From UBA4738 sp002413305 (GTDB taxonomy: Bacteria > Actinomycetota > UBA4738): 64,000 nucleotides of DNA. The stretch covers positions 1-64,000 of the forward strand of contig DAIUAM010000001.1 in the NCBI GenBank assembly GCA_036847185.1. Reading direction: 5' to 3'. Position numbers and translations under genes: made by a program. Below the pieces are notes generated by a model, which saw nothing but the letters and a program-made list of their open reading frames with translations, did not search any database and was not told where the DNA came from. Below, one piece after another: positions 42,858 through 51,225 of this stretch; position 1 is the stretch's first letter; each line of letters opens with the position of its first letter.

Positions 42858-43274
42858 GTGCTTGCGCTCGCCAGCATCTGGAACGTACTCATCGCCATCG
42901 GATGTGGGCTGGTTGTCGCGTGGGTCGCTCTGGTTATCACGCTGATCGCCCTTCGGCCGGAAGGCTCGGTCCTGAAAGATGCGCTCCGCATCTTTCCCGA
43001 CACCGTGCGGCTCCTGCGACGCATCGGAGCCGATCGCACGGTCCCGAGAGCAGTGCGGCTCCGCCTGTACCTGCTGTTCGTCTACCTGGCGTCCCCGATC
43101 GACCTCATCCCGGACTTCCTGCCGGTGATCGGCTACGCGGACGACGCCGTGATGGTCGCGGCGGTCCTGCGCTCGGTGGTTCGCCGGGCCGGCACTGACA
43201 CCATCCGCCGCCACTGGCCGGGGACCGAAGAGGGCCTGGCGACGCTCAGCCGGATCGCGGGACTCCCCGAGTGA
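42858..43274 (+). CDS. DUF1232 (YkvA-like) membrane-associated protein
   Basis: 138 residues, GTG start. One N-terminal membrane helix (IWNVLIAIGCGLVVAWVALVITLIAL), then the DUF1232 core: VRLRLYLLFVYLASPIDLIPDFLPVIGYADDAVMVAAVLRSVVRRAG. The SPIDLIPDFLPVIGYADD signature is unmistakable for this widespread family of unknown role. It is probably leaderless, given the TAGCCT box 6 nt upstream. Confidence 0.88.
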   Translation: MLALASIWNVLIAIGCGLVVAWVALVITLIALRPEGSVLKDALRIFPDTVRLLRRIGADRTVPRAVRLRLYLLFVYLASPIDLIPDFLPVIGYADDAVMVAAVLRSVVRRAGTDTIRRHWPGTEEGLATLSRIAGLPE

Positions 43275-43395
43275 CCTGCTCGCCGCAACAGCCCCGTTCG
43301 GTTTGACGAGGAGGGGTGACCGGAAGCCTAATCAGTCGTCGACCGAGAGCGAGGGGCAGTCGCGATGAGCACGCTAGACCTCTACCGTTGAACCC

Positions 43396-44241
43396 GTGTC
43401 GGCGATGAGCACCGAACACGAGGAACAGCAGGTCGAACGGGCGAACGCGACGAAGCAAACGCCGGTCGTGTTCATCCACGGGCTATGGCTGCTGCCCAGC
43501 AGCTGGGATCGCTGGGCCCGGGTCTTCGAGGAGGCCGGCTACACGACGCTGACGCCAGGCTGGCCTGACGATCCCGAAACCGTCGAGGAGGCGAACGCCA
43601 ACCCTGGGGTCTTCGCGAACAAGTCGGTGGGCCAGGTGGCGGACCACCTCGACGGGATCATCCGCAGGCTGACGAAGAAGCCGGTCATCATCGGTCACTC
43701 GTTCGGCGGGCTCCTGACGCAGATCCTGGCTGGTCGGGGCCTGGCCGCGGTGTCGGTGGCGATCGACCCGGCGCCGTTCCGGGGTGTCCTCCCACTGCCG
43801 ATCTCCGCGCTGAAGGCCGCGTGGCCGGTACTTCGGAACCCGGCGAACCGCCGCCGTGCGGTCCCGCTCACTCATGACCAGTTCCGCTTCGCGTTCGCCA
43901 ACGCCGTGAGCGAGATGGAAGCCAAGGAGCTCTACGAGACCTTCGCCGTGCCTGCCGCCGGCAAGCCGATCTTCCAGGCGGCGTCGGCGAACCTCAACCC
44001 GTGGACCGAGGCGAAGGTCGATACGAAGAACCCGGCCCGCGGCCCGCTGCTCATCATGGACGGGGAGCAGGACCACACCGTCCCGTGGGCGATCGCTCAC
44101 GCCTCCTACAAGCGCCAGAAGCGCAATCAGGGGGTGACCGAGATCGTCAAGATCGCGAACCGCGGGCACGCGCTCACGATCGACAGCGGCTGGCGCGAGG
44201 TCGCGCACACCGCGCTCACGTTCGTCAAACGATTCGCGTAG
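43396..44241 (+). CDS. Alpha/beta hydrolase
   Basis: 281 residues. TPVVFIHGLWLLPSSWDRWARVFEEAGYTTLTPGWP is the oxyanion-side strand, VIIGHSFGGLLTQ the serine elbow, LLIMDGEQDHTVPW the acid, and IANRGHALTID the catalytic histidine, so the triad is complete. Substrate unknown. The start is a GTG at 43396 or an ATG at 43405. An eight-codon reading frame (ATG at 43365 to TGA at 43391) ends just 5 nt before the GTG and might be a translated leader. Confidence 0.85.
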   Translation: MSAMSTEHEEQQVERANATKQTPVVFIHGLWLLPSSWDRWARVFEEAGYTTLTPGWPDDPETVEEANANPGVFANKSVGQVADHLDGIIRRLTKKPVIIGHSFGGLLTQILAGRGLAAVSVAIDPAPFRGVLPLPISALKAAWPVLRNPANRRRAVPLTHDQFRFAFANAVSEMEAKELYETFAVPAAGKPIFQAASANLNPWTEAKVDTKNPARGPLLIMDGEQDHTVPWAIAHASYKRQKRNQGVTEIVKIANRGHALTIDSGWREVAHTALTFVKRFA

Positions 44242-44272
44242 CCGCCAGCTTCGTTCCGCGGAGCGCGAGACC

Positions 44273-45679
44273 TCACGCCGCGAGCGCGGCGCAGAACTCC
44301 CCGAACGCGTCGATATAGCGCTGGACGTCCTCTTCGGAATGCTGGACGCTGATCGTCCACTGCTCCTCGTCGCCCGGGGTCATGAAGATGCCCCGGTTCA
44401 CCATCCACGGCCAGGACGCAGCGAACAGGGCCGGGTTGCACTCCAGGAAGTCCCGGTAGTTGGTCAACCGTTCGGGCCGGTACGACACGCAGCCTTTCGC
44501 CCCCAGGTCCACGGTGTGGGCGGGGATGCCGCTCGAGGCGATCGCCGAATGGCACCCTTCGGCCAGCATGGTCCCCAGCTTGCCGAGGTGCTCGTAGGCG
44601 TCGCGGGTGAGCACCTGGGTCAGCGCGGCCAGCCCGGCGCTGCACGACAGCGGGTTCCCGTTGAAGGTCCCCTGCTGCGCCGCGCCATGCGACACCACGT
44701 CCATCACGTCCGCCCGCCCGCCGAACGCACCGATCACGGTGCCGCCGCCCAGCGCCTTCGCGAAGCACGCCAGGTCCGGCTGGACGCCGAACCGCTCGAT
44801 GGCCCCGCCGTAAGCGATCGTCCCCCCGGACTTCACCTCGTCGAAGATCAGGACCACACCATGCGACGAACACAGCTCCCGAACCCGCTCCAGGTAGCCG
44901 TCGGCGGGGACGACGATGCCGATGTTCATCATGACCGGCTCCATGATCAGCGCGGCGACCTCGTCGCCCAGCTCGTCTAGCGCACGCTCCAGCGCGGCGG
45001 CGTCGTTGAACGGCACGATCAGGGTGTTCCGGGCGATGGCCGCAGGGACGCCTTTCGACGTGGGGACCGTCCGGTACGCGCCGCCCTCGTGTCCCACCAC
45101 CTCCCCGCCGGTACTGAACCGGATGCCCAGCACGTCCGCCTCCGGGACCACCGAGAACAGCACGCTGTCGTGGTGGCCGTGGTACGAGCCTTCGATCTTC
45201 AGGATCGTGTCCCGGCCGGTGGCGGCCCGCGCCACCCGGATCGCGTCCATCGTCGCTTCGGTGCCGCTGTTCACGAACCGCATCTGCTCCAGCCCGAACC
45301 GCTCGCAGATCGCCTCGGCCAGGGCGACCGTGGTCTCGGTGCTCACCGCGAAGTGCGTCCCCGAGGACGCCGCCTTCGTGATCGCCTCGACGATCTTCGG
45401 GTGGGCGTGCCCGACCACGTTGACGCCGAACCCGCTGTGGAAGTCGCGGTACTCGTTCCCGTCGACGTCCCACACGCCCGAGCCCATCCCGCGCTCCAGG
45501 TAGATCGGGTACGGATCCGCCGCCTGGAAGCTCGAAGCGACCCCCATGGGCAGCGAACGCAGCGCGCGCTGGTACAGCCTCCCGGACGCCGGTGTGCGTT
45601 GCAGCAACCGTTCGGCTTCGGCCTCGGCGATCTCTTTCGCCTTCATGCTGATGCGTTCGTCGGGCGACTGGACCTGCAC
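44273..45679 (-). CDS. Class III aminotransferase, glutamate-1-semialdehyde-mutase-like
   Basis: 468 residues. PLP fold type I: VWDVDGNEYRDFHSGFGVNVVGHAHPKI, FVNSGTEATMDAIRVARAATGR, EGSYHGHHD, IFDEVKSGGTIAYGG and the PLP lysine in LACFAKALGGGTVIGAFGG. The sequence sits with HemL-like proteins of the amine-transaminase type rather than biosynthetic HemL. Start at the GTG at 45679, 6 nt after GAGGAGG; the internal ATG at 45646 is weaker. It is the last gene of the polyamine ABC operon, 34 bp after potC, so it probably transaminates the imported amine. Confidence 0.87.
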   Translation of the reverse strand: MQVQSPDERISMKAKEIAEAEAERLLQRTPASGRLYQRALRSLPMGVASSFQAADPYPIYLERGMGSGVWDVDGNEYRDFHSGFGVNVVGHAHPKIVEAITKAASSGTHFAVSTETTVALAEAICERFGLEQMRFVNSGTEATMDAIRVARAATGRDTILKIEGSYHGHHDSVLFSVVPEADVLGIRFSTGGEVVGHEGGAYRTVPTSKGVPAAIARNTLIVPFNDAAALERALDELGDEVAALIMEPVMMNIGIVVPADGYLERVRELCSSHGVVLIFDEVKSGGTIAYGGAIERFGVQPDLACFAKALGGGTVIGAFGGRADVMDVVSHGAAQQGTFNGNPLSCSAGLAALTQVLTRDAYEHLGKLGTMLAEGCHSAIASSGIPAHTVDLGAKGCVSYRPERLTNYRDFLECNPALFAASWPWMVNRGIFMTPGDEEQWTISVQHSEEDVQRYIDAFGEFCAALAA

Positions 45680-45713
45680 GTGGAACCTCCTCGCATCTGG
45701 ATGCGGACGGTGG

Positions 45714-46565
45714 CTACTTCTTGCGTCGGGCCGCGACCACATTGATGGCCGCGATGACGACTCCTCCCATGAAGATAAGTGTTCCCATCACGAACACCTG
45801 CGGAGGGATCCCGACCTTGACCGCTCCGTACACCCACAACGGGAACGTCTGCGTGGTCCCGGCGTTGAAGTTGGTGATGATGAAGTCGTCGATGGACAGT
45901 GCGAAGGCGAGCAGGCCGCCCGCCAGGATGCCCGGCCAGATGATCGGCAGCGTCACCTTCACGAAGGTCTGCATCGGGCTCGCTCCGAGGTCGCCGGCGG
46001 CCTCCTCCAGGGAGCGGTCGAACCCCGCCAGCCGGGCTCGCACCGTCACCGCCACGTAGGCGATGTTGAACATCACGTGGGCGATGATGATCGTGGCGAT
46101 CCCCCGCGGCACGCCGAACGAGATGAACAGGGACAACAGCGAGGCGCCGAGCACGATCTCCGGCGCCGAGATGTTCAGGAACAGGACGAAGTCGGTCGCC
46201 GAGCGGCCCCGGTACCGGTACCGGACCAACGCCAGGGCGATCAGCGTCCCCAGGATCGTGGCGATGATCGTGCTCACCACCCCCACGAGCAGCGAGTTCT
46301 TCAGGGCCTGGGTGAGGTCCGGCTTCGCGAACAGATGGATGTATCCGTACAGGCTCCACCCCAGCCAGCGGAAGCTCACCCGCTTCGGCCCGCTGTTGTT
46401 GAAGCCGTACAGGATCATGATCAGGATCGGGGTGACCAGGTAGAGCATCACCAGCCCCGCGTACGTCGGCAGGATGAACCGGGTCCACCGCTTCTTCGCG
46501 TGGAAGGGCTCGGCCGGCGCTACGCCGCCCGCATGCGTCGGCCCCTCGAAGACGATCGCGCTCAC
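45714..46565 (-). CDS. potC: PotC-like ABC permease, polyamine type (operon 1)
   Basis: 283 residues, GTG start overlapping the potB stop in GTGA. Six membrane helices; the EAA loop that contacts the ATPase is EEAAGDLGASPMQTFVKVTLPIIWPGILAGG, followed by FALSIDDFIITNFNAG, a motif characteristic of spermidine/putrescine PotC. It pairs with PotB in the membrane channel. An N-terminal ~27-residue cytoplasmic leader precedes helix 1. Confidence 0.9.
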   Translation of the reverse strand: MSAIVFEGPTHAGGVAPAEPFHAKKRWTRFILPTYAGLVMLYLVTPILIMILYGFNNSGPKRVSFRWLGWSLYGYIHLFAKPDLTQALKNSLLVGVVSTIIATILGTLIALALVRYRYRGRSATDFVLFLNISAPEIVLGASLLSLFISFGVPRGIATIIIAHVMFNIAYVAVTVRARLAGFDRSLEEAAGDLGASPMQTFVKVTLPIIWPGILAGGLLAFALSIDDFIITNFNAGTTQTFPLWVYGAVKVGIPPQVFVMGTLIFMGGVVIAAINVVAARRKK

Positions 46566-47452
46566 ACGTACTCCTGGATGCTCCGGGTTCCGAGCACCTT
46601 CGCGTACAGGAAGATCCCGATGAGCAGCACGGCCATCAACAGGAAGGACAGCGCGGCCGCCACCGGGTAGTGGAAGTTCTGGAGGAATTCGAGCTGGACG
46701 ATATTCCCGATCATCGTGGTCTTGGTTCCTCCGAGGATCGACGCGTTCACGTAGTCCCCGACCGCCGGCACGAAGGTCAGCAGGATGCCGGCGAATACCC
46801 CCGGCACCGACAGCGGGAAGATGACCCGAGTGAACACCTGGCTCCGCCCCGCGTAGAGGTCGTGGGCCGCTTCGACCACTCGCCGGTCGATCCGTTCGAT
46901 CGCCACATACAGCGGCAGCGCCATGAACGGCAGGAAGTTGTACGCGATGCCGCTGATCACGGCCGCCGACGTGGCCAGCACGTGGAAGCTGTGCGGCAGC
47001 AGGTGCCATCGCTTCAGCGTTCCGAGCACCAGCCCGTCGTCGGCCAGGATGAACTGCCAGGCCAGGGTCCGGATGACGAACGAGACGAAGAACGGCAGGA
47101 GCAGCAGGAACAGGAACGTGGTCTTGTGCTTCCCTCCGTGGAAGGCGATCCAGTAGGCCACGGGGTACGCGACGAGCAGGGTGATGCCGGTGGCCACGGA
47201 CCCGTAGATCAGGGACCGCACGAACTGGACGTGGTATTGCCGGAGGACCTCCCAGTACCTGCCGACGTGCCACGTGAGCTGGAACCCCTGCTCCAGGCTT
47301 CCGGTCTGCAGCGATACGGACGCCATGAACAGGATCGGGATCAGGAAGAACAGCAGCAGCCACAGACCACCGGGAAGGGTGAGCAGGTACGGCGCGAGCC
47401 GTTTGCCCAGCCGTGCTTTCGGTTTCCCTACGAGCTGTACACCGGTTGCCAT
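46562..47452 (-). CDS. potB: PotB-like ABC permease, polyamine type (operon 1)
   Basis: 296 residues. Hydrophobic helices with the EAA-type loop EAAHDLYAGRSQVFTRVIFPLSVPGVFAGILLTFVPAVGDYVNASILGG; the VGDYV segment is the PotB hallmark. LLPFFVSFVIRTLAWQFILADDGLV is the conserved region of helices 2-3. The start at 47452 lies inside the last 25 bp of the binding-protein gene, so the two are coupled. Confidence 0.9.
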   Translation of the reverse strand: MATGVQLVGKPKARLGKRLAPYLLTLPGGLWLLLFFLIPILFMASVSLQTGSLEQGFQLTWHVGRYWEVLRQYHVQFVRSLIYGSVATGITLLVAYPVAYWIAFHGGKHKTTFLFLLLLPFFVSFVIRTLAWQFILADDGLVLGTLKRWHLLPHSFHVLATSAAVISGIAYNFLPFMALPLYVAIERIDRRVVEAAHDLYAGRSQVFTRVIFPLSVPGVFAGILLTFVPAVGDYVNASILGGTKTTMIGNIVQLEFLQNFHYPVAAALSFLLMAVLLIGIFLYAKVLGTRSIQEYV

Positions 47453-48726
47453 ACGCTGTCCCACTCGTCCTTCTCCGCCGAGTCCTTGAAGACCTTGTAC
47501 TGCTTCGCCTGGAGGAGATCCTGGGCTGATGGGAAGATGAGTGGGCTGTTCGCCACCGTCGGGTCCTTGAGGTCGTTGAGCACGACGCTCTGCGCCCCCG
47601 GCACGGGGGTGACGTACCAGATGAAGTCCGCCATCTCGGCGGCCACCTTGGGGTCGTAGACGTAGTTCATGTACGTGATGGCGTCCACCGGATGCTGCGC
47701 GTGCAGCGGGATGGCCATGTTGTCGTGCCAGTAGATGGGGCCCTCCTGCGGGAACACGAACTTCATCTCCGGGAACCCGTCGCCGCCGAAGGACTTCGGC
47801 GCGGACGCGATGAAGATGTCGCCCGACCATGCCTGGGTGAGGACGATGTCGCCGTTCTCCAACGCGTCGATGTAGCTCTGGTCGTAGAACTTCCGGACGA
47901 TGCCGTCGTCGCGCGCCTTCGAGACGGCATCCGCCGCCGTCTTCCACTGGTCGGACGTCGACTTGTCGATGTCGAATCCCATCGCGTTCAGCGCCGGGCA
48001 TGGGAGGTCCTGGTCGTTGGCGAACATGCCGACCTTGCCCTTGTACGTCGGGTCCAGCAGGTCCTTGAAGCTGGTCGGCGGGGTCTTGACCACCTTCGAG
48101 TTGTAGCCGATCCCGGTGAAACCCGACTGCCACGCCACCGTGTAGACGTTGCCGGGGTCGTAGTTCGGGTTCTTCGTCTTCGGGTCGGCGTTCGCCTCCC
48201 AGTTCGGCAGGAACTTGTGGTCCAGCGGGGTGAGGAAGCCGAGGGCGATCATCCGTTCGATCCCGCCGCCGTTGGTGATCACGATCAGGTCGTAGCCCGT
48301 GTCCTGACCCGCCTGGAGCACGGGGATGATCTTGGCAAGGAACGGGTCGTTGTCGTTGATGACCGTCTTGTAGTTCACCTTGATGCCGGTCTGCTTCGTG
48401 AACGCCTGCAGCGAGGGGCTGTTCCCCTTGCTGTCGACGTCGATGTAGTCCTCCCAGTTCGCGAAGTTCAAGGTACCGGCCGGCTTCCCGTCCCCGTAGT
48501 ACTTCGTGAAGTCGATCGCGGAGGGCGACGCGCCGGGCTTGGTCGGCGAGGCCTTCGGCGCGCTCCCCTTCACGCCACACGCTGCCAGGAACGCGGCCAG
48601 ACCCGCGCTCCCCACGCCGTAGCCCGCGAACCGAAGCATGTCGCGGCGGCTGTACCGGCGTTGGGTGAGCCCCCTGAGCAGGGCGGGGTCGATGGGCCTG
48701 CGGGCGGGGTCAGGCTGGTCGTTCAT
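47428..48726 (-). CDS. potD: PotD-like polyamine-binding lipoprotein, Tat-type signal (operon 1)
   Basis: 432 residues. Signal with a twin arginine (YSRRDMLRFAGYG) followed by a lipobox LAAC at ~50: a Tat-exported lipoprotein. The mature part is a family 1 periplasmic-type binding protein: LNFANWEDYIDVD near the start is the PotD motif, then AGQDTGYDLIVITNGGGIERMIALGFL and DDGIVRKFYDQSYIDALENGDIVLTQAWSGDI. It binds a polyamine or related amine. It begins within the ATPase gene stop (ATGA). Confidence 0.9.
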   Translation of the reverse strand: MNDQPDPARRPIDPALLRGLTQRRYSRRDMLRFAGYGVGSAGLAAFLAACGVKGSAPKASPTKPGASPSAIDFTKYYGDGKPAGTLNFANWEDYIDVDSKGNSPSLQAFTKQTGIKVNYKTVINDNDPFLAKIIPVLQAGQDTGYDLIVITNGGGIERMIALGFLTPLDHKFLPNWEANADPKTKNPNYDPGNVYTVAWQSGFTGIGYNSKVVKTPPTSFKDLLDPTYKGKVGMFANDQDLPCPALNAMGFDIDKSTSDQWKTAADAVSKARDDGIVRKFYDQSYIDALENGDIVLTQAWSGDIFIASAPKSFGGDGFPEMKFVFPQEGPIYWHDNMAIPLHAQHPVDAITYMNYVYDPKVAAEMADFIWYVTPVPGAQSVVLNDLKDPTVANSPLIFPSAQDLLQAKQYKVFKDSAEKDEWDSVWQPVYSS

Positions 48727-49856
48727 GCTTCCTCCTCCCAGTCGGCGAGGGGCGCCGATGGCTTGACGACGAATGTGTGTTCGACTCGCCACACGAGCCG
48801 AACGCGATCCCCTGGCTGGGGAACCGCCTCACCCCCGAGGTTCTGCGAGTAGACGGTGAGCGTGGTCTCGTTCGGTCCATCGATGGTGTACTGGTGGCTC
48901 ACCCCGACGAAGGTGGTCACCCGAAGCATCCCCTCCACGTTGTTCCACCCTTCCGGAACGGGCTGTTCGACCGATTGCAGCCGGATCTTCTCCGGACGGA
49001 CGCCGACCTTCTGGTGCGGGTCGTCGCCCTCCAGTCGGTCGGCCAGGACGCGCACCGGCGCGCTTCCCCGGACTGCGAACGTCGCGGTGGCGCCGTCGCG
49101 CCCGGTGAGTGAGCCGTCCAGCAGGTTCGATGCTCCCAGGAACCCCGCCACGAATTCGGTCCGGGGGTGCTCATAGACCTCCTCCGGCGCACCGATCTGT
49201 TCGATCTTCCCGTGCCGCATCACCGCCAGGCGGTTGGACATGGTCATCGCCTCCTCCTGGTCGTGCGTCACGTACAGGAAGGTGATCCCGACCTCCTCCT
49301 GGATGCGTTTCAGTTCGAGCTGCATCTGCTTGCGGAGCTTCAGATCGAGCGCGCCGAGCGGCTCGTCGAGCAGCAGCACCTTGGGCCGGTTGACGAGGGC
49401 GCGGGCCAGGGCCACCCGCTGTTGCTGCCCGCCCGACAGCTGCGATGGCTTGCGCTCCTCGAACCCCGGCAGGTCAACCAGGGCCAGCGACTCCTTCACC
49501 CGCCGTTCGATGTCCGGCTTCGGGACCTTCCGCCGGCGGAGGCCGAACGCCACGTTCTCGTGCACGGAGAGGTGCGGGAACAGCGCGTAGGACTGGAACA
49601 CCGTGTTGACATCGCGCCGGAACGACGGGAGGTTCGTGACGTCGGAGCCACCGAGCTGGATCGAGCCCAGCGAGGGCTCCTCGAAGCCCCCGATCATCCG
49701 CAGCGTGGTGGTCTTTCCGCAGCCGGAGGGCCCGAGGAGGCTGAAGAACTCGCCCGCCCCGATCTCCAGGCTCAGGTCGTCGACGGCGGTGACGTCGCCG
49801 AACCGCTTCGTCACCCGGAGGAGCTGGACGTTGGTCGAAGGATCGGTGGGAGCCAC
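48723..49856 (-). CDS. potA: PotA-like ABC ATPase, polyamine type (operon 1)
   Basis: 377 residues. Complete ATPase: Walker A GPSGCGKTTT, Q-loop TVFQSYALFPH, signature LSGGQQQRVALARAL, Walker B VLLLDEPLGALD and switch His VTHDQEEAM. A C-terminal TOBE regulatory domain follows (VGVRPEKIRL, TFVGVSHQYTIDG). Start at the GTG at 49856; the frame is open further upstream without homology. First gene of operon A-D-B-C-aminotransferase. The upstream 207 bp hold elements shared with the second operon. Confidence 0.92.
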   Translation of the reverse strand: MAPTDPSTNVQLLRVTKRFGDVTAVDDLSLEIGAGEFFSLLGPSGCGKTTTLRMIGGFEEPSLGSIQLGGSDVTNLPSFRRDVNTVFQSYALFPHLSVHENVAFGLRRRKVPKPDIERRVKESLALVDLPGFEERKPSQLSGGQQQRVALARALVNRPKVLLLDEPLGALDLKLRKQMQLELKRIQEEVGITFLYVTHDQEEAMTMSNRLAVMRHGKIEQIGAPEEVYEHPRTEFVAGFLGASNLLDGSLTGRDGATATFAVRGSAPVRVLADRLEGDDPHQKVGVRPEKIRLQSVEQPVPEGWNNVEGMLRVTTFVGVSHQYTIDGPNETTLTVYSQNLGGEAVPQPGDRVRLVWRVEHTFVVKPSAPLADWEEEA

Positions 49857-49949
49857 GGATGCTCCTGGTCGTAGATCGCTGGTCGGAGCCGATTGTGCCA
49901 CGCCGCCTCCCGCGAACGACAGGGTCCCGGGTTCCTGGTTCGGTTCACC

Positions 49950-49961
49950 GGACCGTAGCCT
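49950..49961 (-). promoter_or_regulatory. 12-mer shared with the second polyamine operon promoter
   Basis: GGACCGTAGCCT on the plus strand (AGGCTACGGTCC on the minus strand) is found identically at 61527-61538 before the other ATPase gene. In the second operon its TACGGT serves well as a -10. Here it lies 94 bp before the GTG start, with no clear -35 at the matching distance. It could equally contain a plus-strand -10 (TAGCCT) for the gene at 50064. Confidence 0.4.
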
Positions 49962-50014
49962 ATCGCTCTTCCGGCGCGGGCTTCCCGCCGGGCGAAACGA
50001 GCCTGCCCGCTTTG

Positions 50015-50035
50015 TACAGGCGGGCGAGACCGGTT
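50015..50035. promoter_or_regulatory. Inverted repeat containing a TTGTAC element, upstream of the saccharopine-dehydrogenase-like gene
   Basis: GCCCGC and GCGGGC are 6-bp inverted repeats around TTTGTACAG. The core TTGTAC (50022-50027) is the same as the left arm start of the pucR palindrome. It lies 29 bp before the ATG at 50064. Functional link to PucR is inference only. Confidence 0.3.
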
Positions 50036-50063
50036 GGACATCCCGGCGAACACACTGGCCGCG

Positions 50064-51218
50064 ATGCGGGCGATCGTGGTGGGCGGGGCCGGGGCGATGG
50101 GCCGGGTGGCAGCATGGGACCTCGCCCGTTCGCCCGGGGTCGAACAGGTCACGATCGCGGACCTGGACGGCGACCGGGCTGCGGCCGTGGCCGAGCGGAT
50201 GGGCCGGGGCTCGGCGGCTAGCGTCCGGGGGGTCGCGGCCGACGTGGGCTCGGACGGACTCGCCGGCGTGCTCGGTGGCCACGACGTCTGCATAGCGTCC
50301 GTGGCCTACCGCCTGAACCCGCTGATCGCGTCGGCCTGCCTCGACGCAGGCTGCCACTACGTCGACCTCGGCGGGCTGTTCCACGTGGCGCTGCGGACGC
50401 TGGAGCTCGGGCCCCGGTTCGACCGCGCCGGGCTGACCGGCGTGACCTGCATGGGCGGCAGCCCGGGGATCACCAACCTCCTCGCGGTCGTGGGCGCCCG
50501 CGCGCTGGACCGGGTCCACGCGGTGCACGTCCGGCTGGGGAGTTCCGACCCCTCGATCGAAGGCGTCCCGCTCCCCATCCCGTACTCGCTCGAAACTCTG
50601 CTCGACGAGTTCAGCCTGCCGGCGCAGGCGTACCGGAACGGTGGATTCGCGGAGGTTCCCGCCCTCGGCGAACCGGAAGTGGTGCGGTTCCCGCCTCCGA
50701 TCGGCAGGCGAACGGCCTACACGACCTTGCACTCGGAGGTCGCCACGCTGCCCCATGCATTCCCCGACGCCCGCGAGGTCACCTTCAAGATCGCGTTCGA
50801 GCCCGGGTTCGTGGAGAAGTTCACGCTGCTCGCGGCGATCGGGCTGGCGTCCGGGGAGCCCATCGTGGCGGGTCGCCAGGTGGTGCGTCCCCGCGATGTC
50901 CTGATCGCCCTGGGGCGCGGGCTGCCACAGCCCGAGGGGGTCGAGGACATCGAATGCCTTCGTGTGGTGCTTGAGGGCGAACGGGCCGGGAAGTCCGCGA
51001 CGGTCACCGCCGAGGCATTGGTCCGGCCGAACCACGAGGCCGGGATCGGGGCGGGCGGATTGGACACCGGCGTGCCGCCGTCGATCGTCGCCCAGATGAT
51101 CGTGGCGGGGGAGGTCCGGGGACCGGGGATGTTCGCGCCCGAGGAAGCGGTCGATCCTGACCGGTTCTTCGCACGCCTGGCCGAACGAGGGATGACGTAC
51201 CGGGTGCGAACCGCCTAA
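50064..51218 (+). CDS. Saccharopine dehydrogenase-like oxidoreductase
   Basis: 384 residues. N-terminal Rossmann domain MRAIVVGGAGAMGRVAAWDLAR with an acidic end of strand 2 (IADLDGDRA, NAD preference). The catalytic/dimer domain of the LYS9-like family follows: HYVDLGGLFHVALRTLELGPRFDRAGLTGVTCMGGSPGITNLLA. These enzymes cleave or form secondary amines between an amino acid and an oxo acid (saccharopine, carboxynorspermidine). In this setting a lysine- or polyamine-derived substrate is likely, but unproven. The last two residues are 7 bp from the convergent aldehyde dehydrogenase. Confidence 0.85.
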   Translation: MRAIVVGGAGAMGRVAAWDLARSPGVEQVTIADLDGDRAAAVAERMGRGSAASVRGVAADVGSDGLAGVLGGHDVCIASVAYRLNPLIASACLDAGCHYVDLGGLFHVALRTLELGPRFDRAGLTGVTCMGGSPGITNLLAVVGARALDRVHAVHVRLGSSDPSIEGVPLPIPYSLETLLDEFSLPAQAYRNGGFAEVPALGEPEVVRFPPPIGRRTAYTTLHSEVATLPHAFPDAREVTFKIAFEPGFVEKFTLLAAIGLASGEPIVAGRQVVRPRDVLIALGRGLPQPEGVEDIECLRVVLEGERAGKSATVTAEALVRPNHEAGIGAGGLDTGVPPSIVAQMIVAGEVRGPGMFAPEEAVDPDRFFARLAERGMTYRVRTA

Positions 51219-51225
51219 GGGGCTC

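Noticed and set aside
46562..48580. A 672-codon frame apparently fusing another protein to the PotB-like permease
   Set aside because: The N-terminal part is an out-of-frame reading of the binding-protein gene; the permease itself starts at the ATG at 47452.
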